DNA from: Micavibrio sp. UBA7689
GTDB taxonomy: Bacteria; Pseudomonadota; Alphaproteobacteria; Micavibrionales; Micavibrionaceae
NCBI GenBank assembly: GCA_002482805.1
Contig: DLGR01000019.1
Coordinates: forward strand, 1 to 64,000
Reading direction: 5' to 3'
DNA: 64,000 nucleotides
Part shown: piece by piece, positions 16,544 to 26,185 of the stretch
How the letters are laid out: the number at the start of each line of letters is the position of its first letter
How positions within the stretch are numbered: position 1 is the stretch's first letter
Position numbers and translations under genes: made by a program
The notes under the pieces: generated by a model
Database searches by the model: none
Seen by the model: only the letters and a program-made list of their open reading frames with translations
What the model was told of the DNA's origin: nothing

Positions 16544-17986
16544 ATGACACGCAACGCATTGGTAAGCGAACTGGAATCAGCAATTGCACAAGGTAGCGCC
16601 ATTACAATCAACCAAGTATTGGCTAAATATTCAGCAACCAAATGGTGGACGGAAGCAGGCACCGATATCAGCTACGCCTTCAAATCACTCGTAAGCAGTA
16701 ATATCAGCGCCGTTGAAAAAGCGGTTTTCGCCCAAACAATCGTGACCAAAGGCACGGTGGACGGCAGATCACTCGGTGAAGCATTGTTCGGTTTTATCAA
16801 TCAGGAAAACTTCACGGCGGCGACGCATATCCTTAATAACGCCAATGCCGCCGAACTGAAATCCGTCGACCCGGTGTATTATGGTCATGCGCTTAAACAG
16901 ATACAATTTGCGAACAACACGACCAATGCACAAGACGCGGCTCTTGCCAAATTGATCGTAAGCAAAGGCACGGTTAATGGGAACTCGTACGGCGATGCTC
17001 TTAATATGTTTATCGAGCGTGAAAACTTCACGGCTGCCACAAACATTCTCAATGTAGCAAGTGCAGCAGAATTACAATCTGTCGATCCGCTGCATTTCGG
17101 TAACGCGCTTAGACAGATACAATTCGCGAACAACACGACTGATTTGCAAGACGCCGCTCTTGCAGGATTGATAGTAAGCAAAGGCACCGTTGACGGAAAA
17201 TCGTTTGGTGAGGCATTGGGTATGTTTATCGAGCGTGAAAATTTCACGGCTGCTACCAGCATGCTCAACAGTGCCAATGGAGGTGAACTTATATCCGTAG
17301 ATCCGATGCATTATGGTCACGCCCTGCGACAAATTCTTTTCGCAGATAACACCACCGATATACAGGACGCAAACCTTGCAAAACTGATCGTCGGCAAAGG
17401 CGAAGTGGATGCGAGGTCATTTAACGATGCGCTTTGGGGTTTTGCGGATCTTGGTAACGTGATGGCACTGGATGCCATGCTGAGCGCAGGCTCAGTCACC
17501 GAGAAAAAATCTATTGATAGCTTCACGCTTAATCACCTTGAAGAAGTCGGCTACAAATCCACCAACGATATCCTTTCCGGCTCGACGGGCAACGATGTTT
17601 TGTTCGGCTTCGGCGGCAATGACACGCTCAGAGGTGGCCTTGGTCATGACACGCTCAGAGGCGGCGACGGAAATGACTTCCTCTTCGGCGATGACGGAAA
17701 CGACCTTCTGTTCGCCGTATCGCAAAGAGATGGTGCAGACCAAGACTATGTGAACGGCGGGAACGGCACCGACAGGCTGGTGTTCGATTTCAATTTCAAC
17801 GAGGTGGTTGTTGATTTCCAACAAGACAACGTGGATATCGACCTGCTGGTCAGATCTAATTTCGACGGTTCCGTCACCAGTGTAAAAGCGGTTGAATCCT
17901 TACAGTTCGCGGATCAGACATTCTTGGTTTCGACCCTTTTAAAAATCGCGGAAACCAACAATCCGAACGACAACGTCATGCTGTAA
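16544..17986 (+). CDS. RTX-type secreted protein with 72-residue tandem repeats
   Basis: 480 residues, no signal peptide. Residues 65-280 are three tandem 72-residue units, each with (S/T)KGTVxG, F(T)AAT and SVDP..(Y/F)G motifs, and a fourth degenerate unit follows to about 340. Residues about 345-390 hold roughly five glycine/Asp nonapeptides (GGxGxDxLx), the calcium-binding RTX signature of type I secretion substrates. The C-terminal ~90 residues are beta-rich, as in RTX export signals. No type I secretion genes are in the window. The repeat domain is not one I recognise. Confidence 0.85.
   Translation: MTRNALVSELESAIAQGSAITINQVLAKYSATKWWTEAGTDISYAFKSLVSSNISAVEKAVFAQTIVTKGTVDGRSLGEALFGFINQENFTAATHILNNANAAELKSVDPVYYGHALKQIQFANNTTNAQDAALAKLIVSKGTVNGNSYGDALNMFIERENFTAATNILNVASAAELQSVDPLHFGNALRQIQFANNTTDLQDAALAGLIVSKGTVDGKSFGEALGMFIERENFTAATSMLNSANGGELISVDPMHYGHALRQILFADNTTDIQDANLAKLIVGKGEVDARSFNDALWGFADLGNVMALDAMLSAGSVTEKKSIDSFTLNHLEEVGYKSTNDILSGSTGNDVLFGFGGNDTLRGGLGHDTLRGGDGNDFLFGDDGNDLLFAVSQRDGADQDYVNGGNGTDRLVFDFNFNEVVVDFQQDNVDIDLLVRSNFDGSVTSVKAVESLQFADQTFLVSTLLKIAETNNPNDNVML
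16736..17383 (+). repeat. Three 216-bp tandem direct repeats inside the RTX gene
   Basis: Units at 16736-16951, 16952-17167 and 17168-17383, each encoding 72 residues, with a degenerate fourth from 17384. Long stretches are identical between units at DNA level (for example around the FTAAT codons), pointing to recent duplication or gene conversion. Confidence 0.9.
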
Positions 17987-18003
17987 TGTACGGATAATTA
18001 TGC

Positions 18004-18030
18004 AAAAGGGCGGGAAACCCCGCCCTTTTT
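18004..18030 (+). terminator. Terminator of the RTX gene
   Basis: AAAAGGGCGGG, short loop, CCCGCCCTTTTT, located 18 bp past the stop codon. Confidence 0.9.
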
Positions 18031-18109
18031 CGCGTTCCGGTTGTCAGGGATTTTAGGATGCTGTACTAAAAAGAGCTGAATTTAACCGCCTTACAAGTAC
18101 GAGAAATCC

Positions 18110-18817
18110 ATGTCCGATATTTTCCGCGAAGTTGACGAAGCCCTGCAAAAGGAGAAAGTCGCCAAAATCTGGAAGGATTACGGCCCGACGATTATCGCCT
18201 GCGCCGTGGCGCTGGTCTTGGGCGTTGCCGCCAACACGGGCTGGCAGGCTTGGAAATCCCACACCAACCAGAAAGAAACCGGCAAGCTGGTTCTGGCCGC
18301 AGAAGAAAAAGACATCGCGAGCGCTTTTGAAAGAGCGGCGAACGATACGGACGGCGACCACAAGGCCATCGCCCTGATGAATGCTGCCGCCCAATACGCC
18401 AAGGATTCTAAATTCACCAAAGCGGCCGAACTCTACAACACGGTATCCGAAGATTCCGCCGCCCCTGATGAGTTGTCCGATCTGGCCACCATCTTGTATG
18501 TCCGCTCCGTCCTGCTGGCAGGCGGCGAGAAAGCCCCTGATGCCGGAAAATTGGCCGAGCGTCTTGAAGCCATCGCCGAAGACGGCGGTTCCTCCTTCCA
18601 AAACCAGGCAAAACTCGATGCCGCCCTACTATACGGGAACGCGTTAAAAGACTATAATAAGGCGTTGGCTCTTCTCGAAGGGTTCGACGGAGAAGACCAG
18701 TCTGACTCCCTTAAGGAAAAAGCGACGGCCCTCACCCATGTCTATGAGTATGAATTGTCCAAGACGGCACCCGCCGCTTCCGAAAAACCTGCTCCCGCAA
18801 CACCTGCGAAAGAATAA
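18110..18817 (+). CDS. yfgM: YfgM-like TPR membrane-anchored protein
   Basis: 235 residues: a cytosolic N-terminal helix (VDEALQKEKVAKIWKDYG), one membrane segment at about 28-45, then a periplasmic helical TPR-like domain (TPR_21). In enterobacteria YfgM associates with the translocon chaperone PpiD, and the gene sits as yfgM-bamB-der. The same order is kept here, with 12 bp to the next gene. The Pro/Ala-rich C-terminal tail is probably flexible. Confidence 0.85.
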   Translation: MSDIFREVDEALQKEKVAKIWKDYGPTIIACAVALVLGVAANTGWQAWKSHTNQKETGKLVLAAEEKDIASAFERAANDTDGDHKAIALMNAAAQYAKDSKFTKAAELYNTVSEDSAAPDELSDLATILYVRSVLLAGGEKAPDAGKLAERLEAIAEDGGSSFQNQAKLDAALLYGNALKDYNKALALLEGFDGEDQSDSLKEKATALTHVYEYELSKTAPAASEKPAPATPAKE

Positions 18818-18829
18818 TAAGACATCATC

Positions 18830-20161
18830 ATGAATCGCACGTTATTGATCTCTGCTTTGTTGTTGAGTGCCGCTCTTGCCGCTTGCGGTGATGGCCAATG
18901 GCTTGGTGACGACAAGGAACGCCCGCCGCTCGAAGGCACGCGCATTTCCGTGCTTGATTTCGATAAAGACCTGCGTCCTGCGGACGACCAGACATCCATT
19001 GCCTCTTTCAAATCCGAAGAAGCATGGCAAAACGACACGTGGCCGCAAGCGGGCGGATATCCTTCGCACGCGATGCAAAACCTCGCTCTGGGCAAACAAA
19101 TAGCAAAAGCATGGTCCGCCGATATCGGGGCGGGATCGACCAAGAATCTTCCGCTCACTGCGCAGCCTGTTGTCGCAGGCAAAAGCATTTTCACGCTGGA
19201 CACCGATGCGGTTCTTTCCGCGTTCAACACGGATGACGGTTCCAAACGCTGGTCCGTCAGCGTCGCAGACCCGGAGGAAGAAGACGAAGTCATCAGCGGC
19301 GGTATCGCCGTAGCGGATGGTTTCATATATGCCACGGCGGGCTATGACGAACTCGTTTCCGTCGACGCCTCCAAAGGCGAAATCAAATGGCGCGTAAAAC
19401 TTCCCAGCCCCTCGCGCGCGGCCCCTACTGTTATAGGCTCGCGTGTGTTCGTGACCACTATGGCGAACTCCGTTCTCGCGATGGATATTTCCAACGGCGC
19501 TGTGCTCTGGGAATATGCGGGCCTTTCGCAAGGCACGGGTTTGATCGGTGCGGCGAGCCCAGCCGCAACCGCCGACATGGTTGTTCCCGCGTTTTCTTCG
19601 GGTGAAATATACGCGCTCCGCGCTGTCAACGGCTCCGTAGCATGGACCGACAATCTTGCCAACACGCTGAAACTCGGCGGCCTTGGAAATCTTTCCGACA
19701 TACGCGGGCTTCCCGTCATCGATGGAAATGTTGTCTACGCGATTTCGTTCGGCGGAAAATTCGCCGCAATCGACCTCAACACCGGCGCGCGCATCTGGCA
19801 AAAAGAAATCAGCAGCGCGAAAACGCCGTGGGTTTCCGGCAACCGCATTTTCGTGATTTCCACCGAAGGCCAGATTATCGGTATCGACAAGGAAGCCGGA
19901 ACGGTTCTTTGGGTATCGCAACTTGCCCGTTACAAAAACAAGGAAGAAAAAACCGGACCTATCCTTTGGACCGGCCCCATCATGGGCGGCGGCCGTTTGA
20001 TGGCCTTCTCCTCCGATGGCCGTATCGCCGAAATCGACCCCGAAAAAGGCGGTCTGGTGCGGGAATGGGACAACGGCGAAGACATGCGCATAGCCCCGTT
20101 AATTGCAGGCGCTACGCTGTATATCCTGGGCGAAGACGGTACACTGAACGCCTACCGTTAA
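18830..20161 (+). CDS. bamB: BamB-like outer-membrane assembly lipoprotein (PQQ-type beta-propeller)
   Basis: Lipoprotein of the BAM complex that helps insert outer-membrane beta-barrels. 443 residues, signal peptide with lipobox LAAC (Cys19), then repeated propeller blades with the LxAxDxxTGxxxW-type pattern (DASKGEIKWRVKL, DISNGAVLWEY, DLNTGARIWQKE, DKEAGTVLWV). Position between yfgM and der supports the assignment. Confidence 0.9.
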   Translation: MNRTLLISALLLSAALAACGDGQWLGDDKERPPLEGTRISVLDFDKDLRPADDQTSIASFKSEEAWQNDTWPQAGGYPSHAMQNLALGKQIAKAWSADIGAGSTKNLPLTAQPVVAGKSIFTLDTDAVLSAFNTDDGSKRWSVSVADPEEEDEVISGGIAVADGFIYATAGYDELVSVDASKGEIKWRVKLPSPSRAAPTVIGSRVFVTTMANSVLAMDISNGAVLWEYAGLSQGTGLIGAASPAATADMVVPAFSSGEIYALRAVNGSVAWTDNLANTLKLGGLGNLSDIRGLPVIDGNVVYAISFGGKFAAIDLNTGARIWQKEISSAKTPWVSGNRIFVISTEGQIIGIDKEAGTVLWVSQLARYKNKEEKTGPILWTGPIMGGGRLMAFSSDGRIAEIDPEKGGLVREWDNGEDMRIAPLIAGATLYILGEDGTLNAYR

Positions 20162-20204
20162 GAAATAACTGGCAAATTCGTAAGCAGACCGCTACAACCC
20201 CCCC

Positions 20205-21629
20205 ATGTTTACCATCGCCATTCTGGGCCGCCCGAACGTGGGCAAATCGACATTGTTCAACTGCATCGCGGGCAAGCAGCTCGCGATTGTTGACGACACG
20301 CCCGGCGTTACACGCGACTGGCGCGAGACGCAGGCTTTTTTCTATGACCGCGACGTGATGTTGATGGACACGGCGGGATTAGAAGAAAAATTCGATGAAT
20401 CCATCCAAGGCCGCATGAGAAAGCAGACCGAAGAGGCGCTTTCGAGAGCTGACGCCGTGATCTTTGTCATCGACGGCAAGACGGGCCTGACCTCCGTAGA
20501 CCAGCATTACGCGCAATGGCTGCGCAAACAAAAAAAGCCCATCGTTCTTGCCGTCAACAAATGCGAAAACGAGAAATCCGCCATGGCGGGGCTGGCTGAA
20601 TCCTACACGTTGGGTTTTGGCGAGCCTGTACCCGTTTCCGCCGCGCACGGCCACGGTATTCATGACCTTTATCTCGCCCTCCTTCCGCACATGCCGAAAA
20701 TCGAAGTGCCGATCGAGGACGAATTTGAAAAACAATATGTCGACATCAAACGCATCGATGATCTCGAAGGCGATATGACGTTCGATTTCGCGGCGTTGGT
20801 TCCAGACAACGACATTCTCGAAAAGCCTTTGAAAATCGCCATCGTCGGACGCCCCAACGCGGGCAAATCCACGCTGGTCAACGCACTGCTGGAAGATCAC
20901 CGCGTTATGGTCGGTCCCGAAGCTGGCATCACGCGCGATGCCATCGCCATCGATTGGGAATATAACGGCCGTAAGATCAAGCTGGTCGACACCGCAGGCC
21001 TGCGCAAAAAAGCCAAAGTGCAGGACAAGATCGAAAAAATGTCGGTCGAAGATACGATGCGCGCCATCCGTCTGGCGCAGATCGTCATCATGGTTGTTGA
21101 CGCCGAAGTCATGTTCGAAAAACAAGACCAGCAAATCGCCGACCATATTTTGCAAGAAGGCCGCGCGCTGATCATCGCTGTCAACAAATGGGATATTATC
21201 AAAGATAAGAAAGAGGCATTGTTCCAGCTGCAATACAGCCTCGACACAGGTTTGGCACAGGTAAAAGAACTGCCCGTCGTCACCATCTCCGCTCTGAATG
21301 GGCGCAATCTGGATTCGCTTATGGACGCCGTGATCGAAACCTACGGCACATGGACGAAACGTATTTCCACATCCAAAATGAACCGCTGGCTCGCCGCGCG
21401 CGAAAGCCAAAACCCCGCGCCTTTGGTAGGCGGCCGTTCAAACCGTTTGAAATACATGACGCAGATCAACATACGCCCGCCGACTTTCGCGCTCTGGGTG
21501 GCCCGTGCGGGCGAACTCCCTGACACCTATAAACGCTACATCGTCAACGCGCTGCGTGCGGATTTCGATTTGAAAGGCGTGCCGGTGCGATTGCTCGTCC
21601 GCGCATCCAAAAACCCCTTCGACGAATAA
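20205..21629 (+). CDS. der: Ribosome-assembly GTPase Der (EngA)
   Basis: Essential double GTPase for 50S maturation. 474 residues with two G domains: GRPNVGKS at residues 8-15, the first DTAG and NKCE; then GRPNAGKS near 214, a second DTAG and NKWD. A KH-like C-terminal domain ends with RLLVRASKNPF. The two domains are joined by an acidic linker. Last gene of the yfgM-bamB-der block; its stop lies 3 bp from the convergent SDR gene. Confidence 0.97.
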   Translation: MFTIAILGRPNVGKSTLFNCIAGKQLAIVDDTPGVTRDWRETQAFFYDRDVMLMDTAGLEEKFDESIQGRMRKQTEEALSRADAVIFVIDGKTGLTSVDQHYAQWLRKQKKPIVLAVNKCENEKSAMAGLAESYTLGFGEPVPVSAAHGHGIHDLYLALLPHMPKIEVPIEDEFEKQYVDIKRIDDLEGDMTFDFAALVPDNDILEKPLKIAIVGRPNAGKSTLVNALLEDHRVMVGPEAGITRDAIAIDWEYNGRKIKLVDTAGLRKKAKVQDKIEKMSVEDTMRAIRLAQIVIMVVDAEVMFEKQDQQIADHILQEGRALIIAVNKWDIIKDKKEALFQLQYSLDTGLAQVKELPVVTISALNGRNLDSLMDAVIETYGTWTKRISTSKMNRWLAARESQNPAPLVGGRSNRLKYMTQINIRPPTFALWVARAGELPDTYKRYIVNALRADFDLKGVPVRLLVRASKNPFDE

Positions 21630-21631
21630 GA

Positions 21632-22351
21632 TTATTTTTCCGACGGTACTTCGAGGACTTCACCGTTCATGGTGCAATCATTCGTGACCAGTTTCAGGAA
21701 GTGATGCGCCATATCATCGGGATGCGGACGGATGGCGGGATCTTCGCCGGGATAGGCCTGCGCGCGCATGGCTGTACGCACACGGCCCGGGTCCAGAATA
21801 TTCACACGCACATTGGTATTGGCGCATTCGGACGCATAGGTTTTCGCCAGACCTTCCAGCGCTGCCTTTGATACCGCATATTCGCCCCAATAGGCTTTGA
21901 AACTTTGCGTGATGCCAGATGTCACAAACACAACGCGTCCTGCATCGGAGGCTTTTAACAGCGGATCAAGCGTGCGGATCAGGCGGAAATTCGCGGTGAC
22001 GTTCAAATCCATCACCTTCTGCCATTCATCGGGCTTTAAATGGCCGAGCGGCGCCATGGTGCCGAGTATGGCAGCGTTGCCGATGAAGATATCCAGTTTC
22101 GGGAAATGTTGATGCAGCGTAGGGCCGAGCATATCGAGATCATTGAGCTTGGCCAGATCAAGCGGCATCAATGTAGCCTTGCCGCCAAATTTCTTGATTT
22201 CATCGTCGACGGATTCAAGGCCGCCGATGGTGCGTGCGATCAAAATCACATGCGCACCCTCCTTCGCCAGAAGCTTCGCGACCGAAGCACCGATACCGCG
22301 CGATGCGCCTGTGATCAGCGCCGTTTTGCCTTTTAAAGATTGATTAGTCAT
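21632..22351 (-). CDS. Short-chain dehydrogenase/reductase
   Basis: NAD(P)-dependent oxidoreductase, 239 residues from MTNQSLKGKTALITG. The nucleotide motif GASRGIG is near residue 15, NAAILG near 95, and the catalytic Y-x3-K as YAVSK near 158 with an upstream Ser. The substrate is unknown. The start overlaps the purF stop by 8 bp, so it is translationally coupled to purF; a longer frame that runs into purF is rejected. Confidence 0.88.
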   Translation of the reverse strand: MTNQSLKGKTALITGASRGIGASVAKLLAKEGAHVILIARTIGGLESVDDEIKKFGGKATLMPLDLAKLNDLDMLGPTLHQHFPKLDIFIGNAAILGTMAPLGHLKPDEWQKVMDLNVTANFRLIRTLDPLLKASDAGRVVFVTSGITQSFKAYWGEYAVSKAALEGLAKTYASECANTNVRVNILDPGRVRTAMRAQAYPGEDPAIRPHPDDMAHHFLKLVTNDCTMNGEVLEVPSEK

Positions 22352-23831
22352 CGATGGAAACCAGCATTTTTGCGCCCATCGTGGCCTTCTTCTTGTCCGA
22401 ACCGCAGCCCGCGATTTTATCGACGAGTTCGACAGGGTAATCGCCCGTAAAGCAAGCATCGCAATATTGTGGCGTGTCGTTGTTGCGTTTGGATTCTCCT
22501 ACGGCCTGATACAAACCGTCGATGGAAATATAGGAAAGAGAATCCACTCCGATATGTTTTCTGATTTCTTCCACGGAATGTGTGTGAGCCATTAACTCCG
22601 CCGTTTCGGGCGTGTCGATACCGTAGAAACAGCTATGCGCCGTCGGTGGCGAGGAAATGCGCATATGCACTTCTTTCGCGCCCGCGGCGCGGACCATATC
22701 GACGATCTTCCGCGATGTCGTACCGCGCACGATGGAATCATCCACCAGAACAACGACCTTGTCTTTCAGGTATCGCTTGTTGGCATTGTGTTTCAACTTC
22801 ACGCCAAGATTGCGGATCTGTTGCGTGGGTTCAATAAAGGTACGGCCCACATAGTGGTTTCTGATGATACCAAGTTCGAACGGAACGCCCGAGGCTTGGC
22901 TAAATCCGATGGCGGACGGCGTGCCGGAATCCGGCACGGGCACAACCACATCAGCGTTTGGCACGGGGGCTTCGCGCGCCAGAACCGCGCCGATATTTTT
23001 GCGCATTTCATAGACCGAACGCCCTTCCATAAAGGAATCAGGACGGGCGAAATACACATATTCGAAAATGCAAAAACGTTTGTGTTTGGTTTTAAAAGGC
23101 CAGACCGTGCGCATGCCTTTTTTGTCAATCACAACCATTTCGCCGGGTTCGATGTCGCGCACGAATTCCGCGCCGATGATATCCAGCGCGCAGGTTTCGG
23201 ATGTCAGGATGTACGAGCCGCCGAGTTTGCCGAGGCACAGCGGGCGGATGCCGTACGGGTCACGCAAACCGATCAGCATATCCGACGTCACGGCGACGAG
23301 CGAATATGCGCCTATAATTTCGTTGGCGGCGGCGGCGAGTTTATCGATCGCATTCTCTTTCAACGATACGGCCATCAGATGCACGATAACTTCCGTGTCG
23401 GATGAAGATTGAAACAGCGAGCCTTTGTTTACCAGCTCTTCACGGATCGCGGCGGCGTTGGTCAGGTTGCCGTTGTGCGCAACGGCGAAACCGCCCAGCG
23501 CAAGGTCGGCATAGATAGGCTGCACGTTGCGCAAGCTCGCTTCGCCCGTGGTGGAATAACGGTTGTGACCGATGGCGGCGTGACCTTTCAAACGCTCGAT
23601 GACTTTTTCTTTGGAAAAGGTCGCATCCACCAAACCCATGGCCTTGTGTGTGTAGAAATCCGTACCGTCCCAGGAAACGATACCCGCCGCTTCCTGACCT
23701 CTGTGCTGGAGAGCGTGAAGGCCGAGGGCGGTCATCGCCGCGCTTTCGGGGTGACCGAATATGCCGAACACGCCGCATTCTTCATGCAACTTGTCGTCAT
23801 CAAAGGGATTCGTACTCAGATCGTCAATCAT
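22344..23831 (-). CDS. purF: Amidophosphoribosyltransferase
   Basis: First committed step of purine synthesis: PRPP + glutamine to phosphoribosylamine. 495 residues. The glutaminase nucleophile is Cys19 in HEECGVFG, so an 18-residue propeptide must be removed, as in the Bacillus-type enzyme. The PRPP loop is VVLVDDSIVRGTTSRKIV near residue 360. Overlaps cvpA and the SDR gene by 8 bp each. Confidence 0.97.
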   Translation of the reverse strand: MIDDLSTNPFDDDKLHEECGVFGIFGHPESAAMTALGLHALQHRGQEAAGIVSWDGTDFYTHKAMGLVDATFSKEKVIERLKGHAAIGHNRYSTTGEASLRNVQPIYADLALGGFAVAHNGNLTNAAAIREELVNKGSLFQSSSDTEVIVHLMAVSLKENAIDKLAAAANEIIGAYSLVAVTSDMLIGLRDPYGIRPLCLGKLGGSYILTSETCALDIIGAEFVRDIEPGEMVVIDKKGMRTVWPFKTKHKRFCIFEYVYFARPDSFMEGRSVYEMRKNIGAVLAREAPVPNADVVVPVPDSGTPSAIGFSQASGVPFELGIIRNHYVGRTFIEPTQQIRNLGVKLKHNANKRYLKDKVVVLVDDSIVRGTTSRKIVDMVRAAGAKEVHMRISSPPTAHSCFYGIDTPETAELMAHTHSVEEIRKHIGVDSLSYISIDGLYQAVGESKRNNDTPQYCDACFTGDYPVELVDKIAGCGSDKKKATMGAKMLVSIDD

Positions 23832-24534
23832 TGGTCACCGGTTCGTTGAACAGTTTATCCAGTCTTTCCCGTTCCTGTTCGTCATAGCCTTCTTTCTCCA
23901 CCTTGGGAGCTTCAGGTTCTTTTTTCTTGCCGCCACCGAGCAAATCCTGCTCTTCGAGTTTTTGTTTGATCAGATCGCCCGCATCTTCGGTTGCTTCACC
24001 GGCTTTCTTCTCGACATCTTCGGATTCAGGCAGATATTGCGCCATGGTGGCCGAGATTTTTTCGATAAAGTAATGCGTGCGGCTTTCCTTGAAAAATTCT
24101 TCCTTGCGTTCCTTGTTCATCATCAGGTGGAACGGCATGTACACCAGCGCCAGAAGCACCAGAGCGCGCGCCACGCCGAAGATAACCCCCAAAGTGCGGT
24201 CCACAGGACCCAGACCCACGGCTTTGGCGGCACCCGCCATGATATGGCTTAAAACAGATAGAACGATCACGACCGCGATAAAGATGACACCATAGGTGGT
24301 GGCATCGGCCACGATTTCCATAGGGATCATATCGAAAAGCTTTTCGCTTTCTTTGCCTTCGACAACGCCGAACCATTCGCGGACCGTGGGAGCGATGGAG
24401 GGGCCTACGAAAACGGCGGCCAATATGCCGCCGACAACCCCTGCTATGGTAAGAACTTCGCGAATGAATCCGCGCATGAAGGATATCAGGGCGGAAGAGA
24501 TGACAACGAGGCCAACGATGATGTCTATAATCAT
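23824..24534 (-). CDS. cvpA: CvpA family inner-membrane protein
   Basis: 236 residues from MIIDIIVGLVVISS, with four hydrophobic helices and the conserved FMRGFIREV after the first. The final 70 residues are charged and cytosolic-like, longer than in E. coli CvpA (about 160). Known for colicin V production; also linked to envelope stress resistance. The start at 24534 is chosen over a frame 12 codons longer. It sits upstream of purF, as in many proteobacteria. Confidence 0.9.
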   Translation of the reverse strand: MIIDIIVGLVVISSALISFMRGFIREVLTIAGVVGGILAAVFVGPSIAPTVREWFGVVEGKESEKLFDMIPMEIVADATTYGVIFIAVVIVLSVLSHIMAGAAKAVGLGPVDRTLGVIFGVARALVLLALVYMPFHLMMNKERKEEFFKESRTHYFIEKISATMAQYLPESEDVEKKAGEATEDAGDLIKQKLEEQDLLGGGKKKEPEAPKVEKEGYDEQERERLDKLFNEPVTND

Positions 24535-24609
24535 GCCCTGATAGATAGGCAAAAGGCGGGTTAAATGCAAGGAAATCCTTCGGATTTCCGGTGCTTATCA
24601 GCCGCCTGT

Positions 24610-26010
24610 TCAGCCATAGGTTTTGAAGGGCTGTTTCCCCGCGAACTGCCGCGCCAGATCTTCCAGATGGGTTATTTCCTCGACCTTTAAACCTTCGATT
24701 TTCGCAGGGGCTATCCCCTTCTTGCTGAGCTTTTCGGGAATGACGGCGCGGTCGAACCCCAGCTTGGCGGCTTCCTTCAAACGAACATCGGGCTGGGACA
24801 CGGAACGGATTTCCCCCGCAAGCCCGACCTCGCCAAAAAATACCGTGTTGCCCGGAACGGGAATATTGGATTGCGAGGACAGCAAAGCCGCCGCCACGGC
24901 CAAGTCGGCCGCGGGTTCGGAAATACGGATACCACCCGCGATGTTCAGGAAAATATCGGAAGACGATAACGTCACACCACAACGTGCTTCAAGCACCGCG
25001 AGCACCATGGCAAGACGATTGGAATCCCACCCGATCACCGCACGGCGCGGCGTGCCCAAAGTGGATTGCGCGACCAAAGCCTGCACCTCCACCAAGACGG
25101 GGCGTGTGCCTTCAAGACCCGCGAGCACGGCACTTCCCGCAATATTGTTCTGACGCTGCGCCAAGAAAAGTGCGGAAGGATTGGGCACTTCGACCAAACC
25201 TTCATTGGCCATTTCGAACACGCCGATTTCATCGGTGGGTCCGAAACGGTTTTTGACGGTGCGCAAAATGCGGAATTGGTGGCCGCGGTCGCCTTCGAAA
25301 TACAATACCGCATCGACCATATGTTCAAGCACACGCGGACCGGCGATCTGGCCCTCTTTCGTGACATGCCCTACGAACAAAATCACAATGCCGCGTTTTT
25401 TCGCAACGCGGATCAGTTCCTGCGTGCAAGTGCGCACTTGTGTGACCGTGCCCGGCGCGGATTCGACCGTATCGACATACATGGTTTGAATGGAATCGAT
25501 AACGATCAAATCCATCGGATCGGATTCCATACTCGCGACGATATCGCGGACAGATGTGGCGGATGCCAGTGCGACAGGAGCCTTGTCCAGACCGAGGCGT
25601 CGAGCTCTAAGGCGCACCTGGTCAACCGCTTCCTCGCCGGAAACGTAAAGACATGTCTTACCGGCATCCGCAAGCTTGCAAACAACCTGTAAAAGTAATG
25701 TAGATTTTCCTATGCCGGGATCGCCGCCGATCAAAATCGCGGAACCCGGAACCATGCCGCCGCCCGTGACGCGGTCATATTCTGCCATGCCAGAAACATG
25801 GCGCGGGACGTTATTATTGCTCTCGCCTTTCAAGCTCACCAGTTCCAGCGATTTGCCTCTGCGCCCTTGTCCCAGCCCCTTGGGCGCAGACTCTTGCTGC
25901 TTCTCTTCGACAATGCTGTTCCATTCATTGCAGGCCTCGCATTTGCCGCCCCACTGGGAAGTGACGGAACCGCAAGACTGGCAGACATAGGATTTTTTGA
26001 CTTTGGCCAT
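24610..26010 (-). CDS. radA: DNA repair protein RadA (Sms)
   Basis: RecA-like branch-migration ATPase for recombination intermediates. 466 residues. The N-terminal zinc finger has CQSCG and CEAC, Walker A is GDPGIGKSTLL near residue 97, the RadA-specific KNRFG is present, and a Lon-like C-terminal domain follows. First gene of the radA-cvpA-purF-SDR cluster. The leader contains the element shared with groEL. Confidence 0.97.
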   Translation of the reverse strand: MAKVKKSYVCQSCGSVTSQWGGKCEACNEWNSIVEEKQQESAPKGLGQGRRGKSLELVSLKGESNNNVPRHVSGMAEYDRVTGGGMVPGSAILIGGDPGIGKSTLLLQVVCKLADAGKTCLYVSGEEAVDQVRLRARRLGLDKAPVALASATSVRDIVASMESDPMDLIVIDSIQTMYVDTVESAPGTVTQVRTCTQELIRVAKKRGIVILFVGHVTKEGQIAGPRVLEHMVDAVLYFEGDRGHQFRILRTVKNRFGPTDEIGVFEMANEGLVEVPNPSALFLAQRQNNIAGSAVLAGLEGTRPVLVEVQALVAQSTLGTPRRAVIGWDSNRLAMVLAVLEARCGVTLSSSDIFLNIAGGIRISEPAADLAVAAALLSSQSNIPVPGNTVFFGEVGLAGEIRSVSQPDVRLKEAAKLGFDRAVIPEKLSKKGIAPAKIEGLKVEEITHLEDLARQFAGKQPFKTYG

Positions 26011-26020
26011 TTTTAATTAT

Positions 26021-26066
26021 TTCAATGGGTTAACTTTATATCTATTAGTTCGTTTGCTGGTTTTTT
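26021..26066 (-). repeat. 46-bp leader element, copy 2 (related to 954-1000)
   Basis: Begins 11 bp before the radA start codon. It shares TTCAATGG, TTAAC, ATCTA and TAGTTCGTTTGC in the same order with the groEL leader. The left half of the groEL hairpin is replaced by TTTAT, so pairing is not conserved while the sequence is. The rest of the gap to 26185 shows no gene. Confidence 0.5.
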
Positions 26067-26185
26067 ATCCGTTGGGGCCTTTTCCGCCCCCTCAAAACTG
26101 ATAAGAACAAACATAGAACACTTTGCCCTCTTTGCCAAGGCCCTTCTTTCATGACTTTGCCGTTTTTGCGCGGTAATGTGCGGGC

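Noticed and set aside
16736..17383. 216-bp direct repeats considered as a CRISPR or other array
   Set aside because: Units are contiguous without spacers and keep reading frame inside one protein gene.
20379..21410. 343-residue open frame antisense to der
   Set aside because: Shadow of der; no ribosome site and antisense-type composition.
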